A stretch of DNA of 45,646 bases from a virus: the IMG/VR virus record IMGVR_UViG_3300045978_000095, positions 1 through 45,646 of that record; one strand, given 5' to 3'. Positions within the stretch are counted from its first letter, which is position 1; every line of letters begins with the position of its first letter. This document shows positions 29,771-36,970 of this stretch, one piece after another. The translations under genes were made by a program, and so were the position numbers. Under the pieces are notes generated by a model. The model saw only the letters and a program-made list of their open reading frames with translations, searched no databases and was not told where the DNA came from.

Positions 29771-29888
29771 GTGGGCCGACGCGGAGGCGAGCGGTAAGAA
29801 GACGCTGAAGCAGGCGAAGCCGAAGACCACCGCCACACCGCTGCTCACGCTCGATGATCTGATGAAGCCGGGGGATTTGAAGCTATGA
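29673..29888 (+). CDS. Hypothetical early protein with C-terminal LTLDDL motif, 71 aa
   Basis: I choose the ATG at 29673 with AGGAAG upstream. The product MDSLEDLFSKDPRTLEEKDI... has a helix IERIVTTLRMQKAKWADAEA, a Lys-rich linker and the end PLLTLDDLMKPGDLKL. Both ends carry an LxDL-type motif. The stop overlaps the start of the Cas4-like nuclease, which it may accompany. Confidence 0.65.
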   Translation: MDSLEDLFSKDPRTLEEKDIERIVTTLRMQKAKWADAEASGKKTLKQAKPKTTATPLLTLDDLMKPGDLKL

Positions 29889-30829
29889 GATTGTCATTCT
29901 CCCAAAAGCTCCCAAATTTCCAATTCGCGTGGGACTCCACGTCCCTTGGCCTTCTCAAGGAATGCCCACGCAAGTACTACTATTCCATCGTTCTCGGTTT
30001 TCGTCCGAGACACGAAAGCGTCCATCTTACCTTTGGTATCTTTGTCCACCAAGGCATTGAGTTCTATCATCGCTTCAAGGCGAACATTGAAGACAACGCT
30101 ATCGACGCCCACGAGTCTGCCCTTTACGCCACAGTCAAGGCCATGATGTGCGCCACCTGGGACAATGACAAGCTCCGCCCGTGGACCAGCGATGACGAGA
30201 ACAAGAACCGCTGGACCCTGATCCGCACTCTCGTCTGGTATCTCGATCACTTCGAGGACGACGCCGCTCGCGTGTACCATTTCCCTGACGGTCGCCCGGC
30301 GGTCGAGCTGTCGTTCCGATATGATCTTGGCCTTGTCCTTGCTGACGAGCACATTCTGATGTGCGGCCACATGGACAGGATTGTGGAGTTCCAGAACGAT
30401 CTGTACGTCGCAGACTCCAAGACCACCAAGAACACCATAACCGATCGCTTTTTCCTGTCCTTCAATCCAGACAATCAAATGTCCAACTACACGATCGGGG
30501 GCAAGGTTGCACTGCACGTCCCAGTCAAGGGAGTGATAATCGACGGGATGCAGGTGGCGGTGAACTTCTCCCGCTTCCAGCGCGGCTTCTGCTACCGATC
30601 AGACGACCAGATCGAGGAGTGGCTCGGGGACACCAAGTACTACATCACCCTTGCCTACAACTTCGCCACCAACAACTACTGGCCGATGAACGACAAGTCC
30701 TGCGACAACTATGGTGGCTGCAAGTTCCGAGACATCTGCGCGAAGCCAAAGGCGACGCGGGATAAGTGGCTCGCAGCGGACTATGTGAAGTTGGAGTGGG
30801 ATCCGCTTAAAACTCGTGGAGACATTTAG
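29885..30829 (+). CDS. Cas4/RecB-like PD-(D/E)XK nuclease, 314 aa
   Basis: The RecB-family motifs are in order: His55 in FGIFVHQGIEF, Asp164 in GHMDRI, Asp177-Ser-Lys179 in VADSKTTK, and Gln198...Tyr202 (NQMSNY). Four Cys could hold an Fe-S cluster: Cys27 (KECPRKYYY) plus Cys273, Cys279 and Cys285 (SCDNYGGCKFRDIC), as in Cas4/AddB-type nucleases. It would resect DNA ends with 5' or 3' polarity for recombination. It overlaps the Sak4-like gene by one base, which supports a joint recombination unit. Confidence 0.85.
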   Translation: MRLSFSQKLPNFQFAWDSTSLGLLKECPRKYYYSIVLGFRPRHESVHLTFGIFVHQGIEFYHRFKANIEDNAIDAHESALYATVKAMMCATWDNDKLRPWTSDDENKNRWTLIRTLVWYLDHFEDDAARVYHFPDGRPAVELSFRYDLGLVLADEHILMCGHMDRIVEFQNDLYVADSKTTKNTITDRFFLSFNPDNQMSNYTIGGKVALHVPVKGVIIDGMQVAVNFSRFQRGFCYRSDDQIEEWLGDTKYYITLAYNFATNNYWPMNDKSCDNYGGCKFRDICAKPKATRDKWLAADYVKLEWDPLKTRGDI

Positions 30830-31695
30830 TGCCATCTCTTTCTGAACACCAAAGTGGCCAAACGACCAAGCTTCTCTTTCTCGGAGACTCCGGAACCGGA
30901 AAGACCGGCGCCATCTGCTCTCTCATAATCGACGGCTACCGCCTTGGAGCTATCGACTTCGACAACGGGCTGGACGTGATCGTGCAGTCCCTTCGCCCAG
31001 AGCGACCACCTTACAATCTCACTCCTGCCCAATCTGCCGACTGCTTCTCTCGTGTCAAGTACGTCACATGCACAGACAAGATGCGCGTCGCAGGCGTGAA
31101 CATGATCCCTACCGAAGCAAATGCTTGGAAGAAGGCGATCGACCATCTCTCCAAGTTCGAAGACTGGGGACCAGTCCACACCTGGGGTCCGAAGGACATC
31201 CTTCTCATTGACTCCTTGAACTTCGCCGGTCGTGCAGCAATGCGCCTAATCATGAAGCTGAACAACCGTCTCGGCCAAGCCCCATATCAGTCAGACTACT
31301 TGGAGGCCCAGCGGCTCGTTGACAACCTGCTCGCTATGCTCTACTCCGACGACATCAAGTGCAACGTGATCGTGAACTCGCACATCAAGGAAGTCGGCCG
31401 AGTTGAAGACCGCACAGATTCCAAAGGAAACATCGTCAAGTACACCGATCCAAACACGCTCAAGGCATTCGCAGAGACCGGCACCGGCAAGGCGCTCTCT
31501 CCGACCGTTGGCCGCTCCTTCAACACCATCTTGCAGGCTGACCTGATGGGCACCGGCCCCGCCACCAAGCGCATCATCCGCACGCAGCCCAACGGGCTCC
31601 TTGCGCTCAAGTCCCCCATTCCGAAAGGCCTGCCCGCATTCCTTCCGATCGAGACAGGTCTTTCTACATTCTTCAAAGCAGTTCGGGACGAATAG
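30829..31695 (+). CDS. Sak4-like RecA-type ATPase, 288 aa
   Basis: A GTG start (30829) overlaps the stop before, with GGAG 8 nt upstream. Walker A is GDSGTGKT (19-26), Walker B is ILLIDSL (124-130). The region NSHIKEVGRVEDRTDSKGNI follows and an RTQPNGLLALKSPIP end. This matches the short Sak4 single-strand annealing/RecA-like proteins, found with an SSB as partner. It probably drives recombination-dependent replication or repair. Confidence 0.82.
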   Translation: MPSLSEHQSGQTTKLLFLGDSGTGKTGAICSLIIDGYRLGAIDFDNGLDVIVQSLRPERPPYNLTPAQSADCFSRVKYVTCTDKMRVAGVNMIPTEANAWKKAIDHLSKFEDWGPVHTWGPKDILLIDSLNFAGRAAMRLIMKLNNRLGQAPYQSDYLEAQRLVDNLLAMLYSDDIKCNVIVNSHIKEVGRVEDRTDSKGNIVKYTDPNTLKAFAETGTGKALSPTVGRSFNTILQADLMGTGPATKRIIRTQPNGLLALKSPIPKGLPAFLPIETGLSTFFKAVRDE

Positions 31696-31745
31696 TCCCC
31701 ACCGAGGTCCACTACTTGGACAATCAAACCCAAAGGAGACTTAAA

Positions 31746-32189
31746 ATGGCAGGCCCTGATTTCCGAAATCTTCTCTCTCGTCCAGCGGACAATGTGAAGC
31801 GCCCGGTCCCGGTTCCCGGTGGCACCTACTACGCCACCATCAAGAGCCGTGAGTTTGGCGAGTCGCCGGAGAAGAAGACCCCCTACGTTCGTTTCCATCT
31901 GGTGAACCTTCGCGCCGGCGAGGACGTTGATCCTGCCATGCTCACCGAGATCGACCTTACCAAGAAGGAAATGCGCGCCGACTTCTACATCACGCCGGAC
32001 TCCGAGTACCGTCTTGTCGAGGCGCTCGAGTCTATGGGCATCGACAAGTCTGGCCGATCGCTCGGAGAGATGATCGAAGACGCGATCAATCAGGACGTGA
32101 TGGTTGAAGTGTCGGTGAAGCCGAACTCGAAGGAGCCGGACGGACCTGGCTTCAACAACATCGACAAGGTGCGCGGCATTCAAGAATAA
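31746..32189 (+). CDS. Candidate ssDNA-binding protein (OB-fold-like), 147 aa
   Basis: AAAGGAGA lies before the ATG. The protein MAGPDFRNLLSRPADNVKRP... has a beta-rich core (VPGGTYYATIKSREFGESPE; TPYVRFHLVNLRAGEDVDPA) and ends VEVSVKPNSKEPDGPGFNNI-DKVRGI. Strand order and position just behind Sak4 fit a phage SSB; no acidic SSB tail is present. The fold call is an inference. Confidence 0.62.
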   Translation: MAGPDFRNLLSRPADNVKRPVPVPGGTYYATIKSREFGESPEKKTPYVRFHLVNLRAGEDVDPAMLTEIDLTKKEMRADFYITPDSEYRLVEALESMGIDKSGRSLGEMIEDAINQDVMVEVSVKPNSKEPDGPGFNNIDKVRGIQE

Positions 32190-32240
32190 CAATCTTGGGG
32201 ACAGGCTCATACCCTGTCCCCCAACTTCAGGGGAACTCCA

Positions 32241-33605
32241 ATGCTCACTAACAAGTACAAAAGGCTTCGCCTCGATGAAATCACTGTCGATCGAGAGAAG
32301 CGTCAGCGCAGAGACGTTGACGTTTCAGACCTGGTTGAGAGCATCTCAAGACGAGGCGTTATTCATCCAGTCGTCGTTGAAGTCAAGGATGGACAGAACA
32401 TGCTCGTCTCCGGCGAGCGGCGGTATCTCACGTCGAAGCTTCTTAATCTTCCAGATATACCAGTCCGTTTCGCCCACGACCTCTCCGAGCAAGAGCGGCA
32501 GATCATAGAGCTTGAGGAAAATCTAAAACGCAAAGATCTGCCGTGGCAGGACGAATGCGCCGCCGTGCTCCGTATTCATACAATCTATTGCGAGATTGAA
32601 CATGACTGGACACTCGAGAAAACTGCTACAGAGCTTTCAATCGCGGTTGGAACTGTCTCGATTATGCGACGAGTTGGAGAGGAGCTTGCTGAAGGAAATC
32701 CAAAAATCGCAGGAGCTACTTCGTATCGTCAAGCATACAACATCGTCGCTAGAGCCGACAGCAGAAAAGTTGATGATGCAATGTCTGACATTATTGCAGG
32801 CATTGGACGACCTCAAGTCCCACAGCAAGTCACAACAGCAATTCCAGGTGCATCTGCGGAAGCTCCGAAACAGACTCTTAGCATAATCCCGCCAGAGCAG
32901 TCGATCCACACGCTTGATTTCCTTACCTTCGCTGACAATTATACCGGCAAGCCATTCAACTTCATCCACTGCGACTTCCCCTACGGAGTCGGAATGAACA
33001 AGTCCGCTCAGGGGAACGCGAAGCAGTGGGGCTCATATGAGGACTCCCCTGATACCTACTGGCGCCTTTGCGCCTGCCTTGCGCGGAATGTAGATCGCCT
33101 TATGACCCAAAGCGCCCATCTCATGTTCTGGTTCTCGATGGAGTACTATGAAGAAACATTGGCCTTCTTTGCGGAGAATGCGCCTACTCTTGAGTTCCAA
33201 AAGTTCCCACTTATTTGGTACAAGAGTGACAACAAAGGCATCCTGCCGGATCACAATAGAGGTCCCCGGCGAGTCTACGAAACGGCTTTTATTGCCAGCA
33301 GGAACGACCGTTTCATTGTCAGGCCGGTATCGAATTGCTATCCGTCGCCTGCTGCTAAGGAAGATCATCAGTCCGAAAAAGCGGAACCGATGTTAGCTCA
33401 TTTCTTCCAGATGTTTGTTGATGAGAATACGAGGCTGCTAGACCCGACTTGCGGCTCTGGCACTTCGCTTCGCGCCGCTGAGCGCCTGGGCGCGTCACAA
33501 GTGTATGGCCTCGAAATCAACCCGGAGTATGCAGAAAATGCCAAAACGCGCTTACGCCAAACGAGAGTCCTCCGCGCAGCCGAAGGCCTCAAAAAACCTG
33601 CCTGA
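32241..33605 (+). CDS. ParB-like domain fused to DNA methyltransferase, 454 aa
   Basis: Residues 1-190 match a ParB/Srx-like domain: REKRQRRDVDVSDLVESISR, the SGERRYL motif (57-63) and a helix-turn-helix region (ATELSIAVGTVSIMRRVGEE). Residues 220-450 match a beta-class N4/N6 amino-methyltransferase: the catalytic site is CDFPYG (Asp245-Phe-Pro-Tyr248, where DPPY is usual) and the cofactor loop is DPTCGSGTS (401-409). It would methylate phage DNA to evade restriction, with the ParB part giving DNA binding. Known fusion type in phages; the target sequence is unknown. Confidence 0.86.
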   Translation: MLTNKYKRLRLDEITVDREKRQRRDVDVSDLVESISRRGVIHPVVVEVKDGQNMLVSGERRYLTSKLLNLPDIPVRFAHDLSEQERQIIELEENLKRKDLPWQDECAAVLRIHTIYCEIEHDWTLEKTATELSIAVGTVSIMRRVGEELAEGNPKIAGATSYRQAYNIVARADSRKVDDAMSDIIAGIGRPQVPQQVTTAIPGASAEAPKQTLSIIPPEQSIHTLDFLTFADNYTGKPFNFIHCDFPYGVGMNKSAQGNAKQWGSYEDSPDTYWRLCACLARNVDRLMTQSAHLMFWFSMEYYEETLAFFAENAPTLEFQKFPLIWYKSDNKGILPDHNRGPRRVYETAFIASRNDRFIVRPVSNCYPSPAAKEDHQSEKAEPMLAHFFQMFVDENTRLLDPTCGSGTSLRAAERLGASQVYGLEINPEYAENAKTRLRQTRVLRAAEGLKKPA

Positions 33606-33897
33606 GATGAGCAGAGAAGAACTCGGCCAGTATGTCGCGAAAATCATCTCGGACGACCGGAACTCTGTTCACGGCAATCCGCACAAGCAATTCTCGACAC
33701 AGGTCGATGTGTTCAATCGACTCATCCAAGACTGCAAGAGCCTGAATAGCACACAAGCCCACGCGGTCATGCAGATCACGACCAAACTCTCTCGCATCGC
33801 GAATGGTGATCCAGACCATCACGATCACTGGATCGACATTGCAGGCTACGCACTCATCGCCGCTGAGGCTTGTGGTAAGGACCCAGTAGAACTGTGA
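33538..33897 (+). CDS. DUF6378-like protein, 119 aa
   Basis: Start chosen at 33538 (GGAG 10 nt upstream; overlaps the gene before by 68 nt); a later ATG at 33607 lacks a ribosome site. The part SVHGNPHKQFSTQVDVFNRL, then THAVMQITTKLSRIANGDPD and DHWIDIAGYALIAAEA matches DUF6378 phage proteins (HG..., IARI..G, DNWVDIAGYA), of unknown function; some relate to nucleotide-binding MazG-like helix bundles. It stands between DNA modification and repair genes. The first 24 residues are basic. Confidence 0.68.
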   Translation: MPKRAYAKRESSAQPKASKNLPEMSREELGQYVAKIISDDRNSVHGNPHKQFSTQVDVFNRLIQDCKSLNSTQAHAVMQITTKLSRIANGDPDHHDHWIDIAGYALIAAEACGKDPVEL

Positions 33898-34958
33898 TTG
33901 AAAGCAATCCCTGCATCCGTGCCTTCGGGCCGAAGGACGCCAAGATCGCACTCGTTGGCGAGGCGCCCGGCGCTGAGGAGGAGAAAGTTGGCCTCCCCTT
34001 CGTCGGCTATTCCGGCAATGAACTCCGCCAGATGTGTACGGAGGCAGGGATTGACTTCAACAAGACCTACCGCACAAATGTCCTGTGGACTCGCCCACCT
34101 CTCAACAAGATCGAGAGCTTCTATGTCAAACGAGAGTCCCTTCCTTCAACCTATCCCTTTGGACCAGTTGCATCTGGCAAGTATCTATCCCCTGTCTTTA
34201 TCCCTGAAGTTAATCGACTTTATGAGGAACTCAAAACACTCCGCCCTAACATCGTCATCGCACTTGGCAATGTGGCGTGCTGGGCACTCCTTGCAACTAC
34301 TGGAATTAGCAAAATCCGCGGAACGACTGCCGCCAGCTCACCACTTGGCGGCATTAAAGTATTTCCAACCTTCCATCCGGCGAGCGTCCTCAGAAACTGG
34401 GAACAGCGGGTGATCGTCGTAGCAGACTTGATGAAAGCACTCCGTGAGAGTGCATTTCCTGAGGTCCGTCGTCCGCAGAGGTTCGTCACCATCAATCCAT
34501 CGCTGGAGGAAATCCGCGATTGGTACTTCCGATACGCCCTTGGCGCTGCGGCGATCGGTGTGGACGTAGAGACACGGAACGGACATATCACTATCGCCGG
34601 CTTCGCGTCCAGCCCAAAGCACGCCATAGTAATCCCACTCGCGGACTTACGACAGCAGGACTCCTGCTACTGGCGCACCCTCGAAGACGAGATAGAAGCC
34701 CGCCGCTGGATACAGAAGTTCCTACTCCTCCCACAGCCCAAAATCTTCCAGAATGGAATGTACGATATACAGTATTTCCTTCGCGAAGACTTCAAACTCC
34801 ATAACTGTCTCGAAGACACGATGCTTCAGCATCACGCCATTTTCCCGGAGCTGCCCAAGTCGCTAGGTTTCTTGGGTTCTATCTACACAGACGAGCCCGC
34901 ATGGAAACTCATGCGACCGCGGGCTAAAGAAGCAGATCAGCTAAAGAAGGATGAATGA
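33894..34958 (+). CDS. Uracil-DNA glycosylase + 3'-5' exonuclease (N-terminal part of split DNA polymerase), 354 aa
   Basis: GTG start overlapping the stop before. Residues 1-185 match family-4-type uracil-DNA glycosylase: motif 1 GEAPGAEEE...PFVG (22-38) and motif 2 HPASVLR (161-167). Cys residues that hold the Fe-S cluster in that family are mostly absent (RPP motif has TNVLWTRPP, without the usual Cys). Residues 215-340 match the family A exonuclease: Exo I DVET (Asp224, Glu226) and Exo II NGMYDIQYF (Asp291), then LQHHAIFPELPKSLGFLGSI. The third exonuclease motif lies in the polymerase gene at 35450, so this domain is broken over two proteins. The ends must assemble, or proofreading is lost. 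Confidence 0.86.
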   Translation: MIESNPCIRAFGPKDAKIALVGEAPGAEEEKVGLPFVGYSGNELRQMCTEAGIDFNKTYRTNVLWTRPPLNKIESFYVKRESLPSTYPFGPVASGKYLSPVFIPEVNRLYEELKTLRPNIVIALGNVACWALLATTGISKIRGTTAASSPLGGIKVFPTFHPASVLRNWEQRVIVVADLMKALRESAFPEVRRPQRFVTINPSLEEIRDWYFRYALGAAAIGVDVETRNGHITIAGFASSPKHAIVIPLADLRQQDSCYWRTLEDEIEARRWIQKFLLLPQPKIFQNGMYDIQYFLREDFKLHNCLEDTMLQHHAIFPELPKSLGFLGSIYTDEPAWKLMRPRAKEADQLKKDE

Positions 34959-34959
34959 T

Positions 34960-35463
34960 ATGGCAGTTATTCGAGTCATCATTGAGAGCCCATTTAAGGG
35001 CGAGACTGTTGAAGAGCGGATGGAGAACATCAAGTACGCCAGAGCTGCATGCCGAGATGCAGTTATGAAACAAGAAATTCCTATGGCTTCTCATCTCCTG
35101 TACCCCCAATTCCTGGCGGAGGAAAACCCGCACGAGCGGAACATCGGCATCCAGTCCGGCTATGTGTGGTGGGACATAGCTGACAAGATCATCTTCTACA
35201 TCGACCGCGGTATGTCAGACGGTATGATCGAGGCCTTCCGCAAGGCGGCGAATGAGAAACGTGTGTTTGAGTTTCGTTATCTCGAAACTGGCGTTTCGGT
35301 GAAGATGCCAGAGCAGGTGATGGAGAAGAAGGTCTTAAAGGAAGAGGAAGAATTGCCACTCGAGATGCCAGAACCTGATCACATGCCTTCTGGCGTTCTA
35401 ACGATGGAAGACCTTCTCCCGAAGAACGAAGTTCACAAGGTTCCCCCTCGTGCCCGTAGTTGA
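34960..35463 (+). CDS. DUF7768 protein inserted within the polymerase locus, 167 aa
   Basis: The start at 34960 is preferred (AGAAGGA 8-9 nt upstream, 1 nt after the stop before); an ATG at 34951 overlaps that stop. The part VIRVIIESPFKGETVEERME, then IKYARAACRDAVMKQEIPMA, SHLLYPQFLAEENPHERNIG and IFYIDRGMSDGMIEAF matches DUF7768, a Rossmann-like fold related to nucleoside 2-deoxyribosyltransferase-type proteins. After residue 115 it has a tail with SGVLTMEDLLPKNE, an LTLEDL-like motif. It lies between the two halves of the exonuclease domain. The stop overlaps the polymerase start by 14 nt. Confidence 0.78.
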   Translation: MAVIRVIIESPFKGETVEERMENIKYARAACRDAVMKQEIPMASHLLYPQFLAEENPHERNIGIQSGYVWWDIADKIIFYIDRGMSDGMIEAFRKAANEKRVFEFRYLETGVSVKMPEQVMEKKVLKEEEELPLEMPEPDHMPSGVLTMEDLLPKNEVHKVPPRARS

Positions 35464-36970
35464 CACTTCCACCCTAACCCCCGACTCGAAAGGTCACGAC
35501 AGCCACCAAGTCTACAACGGACTCGATGCCTGCGTGACCGTCGAGGTTTGGCGTGATCTGTGCTCGAAGATGGACGAGCGATCGCAGATCATTTATAATT
35601 TCGAGCGTGGAATGCAGGCGCCCGCTCTCGACATGATGAGACGAGGGGTTCTGATCGACCCCTATGAGAAGCGGAGCGGGATTGAAAAGATCACTGAGTC
35701 CCGCGAAAAGGTGCTCGCCATTTGGGATCGCTATTGCATCGCGACAGTCGGCCGGCCGCTCAAGATCACGTCCACAAAAGACCTATCTTGGCTGTTTTAC
35801 GAAGCCATGCGCCTTCCGGTGCAGCATGAGCGTCGGCCAAACGGAGAGCGATCGCCGTCGGTAGGTCGGAAGGCACTGGAGAAGTTGCAGCTATATCTCT
35901 ACGCCCGCCCCTTCATCGAGTGTATCTTCGCCGCGAGGGAAGAGAAGAAGCTCCTTGAAGTCCTCCAGAACAAGGTCGATGACGATGGCCGAATGCGGAC
36001 TTCTTATAACGTTGCGGGAACTGAGACAGGCCGCTGGTCCAGCTCCAAAAATGTCACCGGGGGAGGTGGTAACTTCCAGAACATTACCGCACAGTTGCGA
36101 CGTATGTTTATCTCGGATTACGGTAAGAAAATGTGTGGGATCGACCTGGAGCAGGCTGAGTCTCGTGTGGTTGGGCTCATTGTCTTCTGGCTTTTTGGAG
36201 ACACTAAGTATCTCGATGCCTGCGAAGCGGGTGACCTGCACACATTTGTCACGAGGATCATCTGGCCGAATCTTCCTTGGACCGGAAATGAGAAAGACGA
36301 TAAGGAAATCGCTGAGCGACAATTCTACCGAATGTTTACCTACCGAGACATGGCTAAACGTGGAGGTCACGGCACCAACTATTACGGCACGGCTTTCACG
36401 ATGGCTCAGAACCTTAAAGTTCCGAAGGGGATGATGGATGCGTTCCAAGAACAGTACCTTGGCGAAGGTGGTTTCCCAGGCATCCGCAAGTGGCACCGCT
36501 GGACGGCGGAGCAACTCCAAACTCTCCAGTATATTGATACTCCATTTGGTGACAGAAGGTACTTCTTCAGCCGACCGGGCGATGACTCAACTCTTAGAGA
36601 AGCGATTGCGCACGTTCCACAGAGCGTTGTTGGAAGACTGCTTAACCTCATCCTATGGCGTCTCTGGAGATACCTTCCTGAAGTCGAGCTACTCTTCCAA
36701 GTCCACGATGCAGTATATTTCCAGTACAACGACAACCCGGAAGTCGAGCAAAAAGTCGTCTCGAAAGCGTTAGAGTTATTCGCTGTGCCTATCACACTCA
36801 ATGGCCGCACCATGATAATCCCTGGTGAGGCGAAAGTGGGATGGAACTGGGCTAACGAGAAAGACAAACGTATCAAGAATTGGGTAAATCCCAATGGACT
36901 GAGAAAATGGAATGCGGACAAGCCCGATGACAGGAAGCGGCTCATCGGATTGGATCGACCAATATCTTGA
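35450..36970 (+). CDS. Family A DNA polymerase (C-terminal part with Exo III motif), 506 aa
   Basis: GTG start (35450). Residues 22-26 (YNGLD, YxxxD) are the third exonuclease motif, so the gene starts inside the exonuclease domain. Polymerase motifs: TETGRWSSS (191-199), motif A DLEQAESR (Asp232), motif B RDMAKRGGHGTNYYG (299-313; Arg299, Lys303, Tyr311) and motif C QVHDAVYF (His419, Asp420). The usual HDE of motif C is HDA here. The O-helix position equal to Phe762 of E. coli Pol I (Tyr526 of T7) is His307. Catalytic aspartates are intact, so it is probably active and would copy the phage genome. Confidence 0.9.
   Translation: MPVVDTSTLTPDSKGHDSHQVYNGLDACVTVEVWRDLCSKMDERSQIIYNFERGMQAPALDMMRRGVLIDPYEKRSGIEKITESREKVLAIWDRYCIATVGRPLKITSTKDLSWLFYEAMRLPVQHERRPNGERSPSVGRKALEKLQLYLYARPFIECIFAAREEKKLLEVLQNKVDDDGRMRTSYNVAGTETGRWSSSKNVTGGGGNFQNITAQLRRMFISDYGKKMCGIDLEQAESRVVGLIVFWLFGDTKYLDACEAGDLHTFVTRIIWPNLPWTGNEKDDKEIAERQFYRMFTYRDMAKRGGHGTNYYGTAFTMAQNLKVPKGMMDAFQEQYLGEGGFPGIRKWHRWTAEQLQTLQYIDTPFGDRRYFFSRPGDDSTLREAIAHVPQSVVGRLLNLILWRLWRYLPEVELLFQVHDAVYFQYNDNPEVEQKVVSKALELFAVPITLNGRTMIIPGEAKVGWNWANEKDKRIKNWVNPNGLRKWNADKPDDRKRLIGLDRPIS

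Noticed and set aside
31341-32210. 289-codon minus-strand frame over the Sak4 and SSB-like genes
   Set aside because: Antisense to two genes with clear motifs and ribosome sites; no plausible domain.
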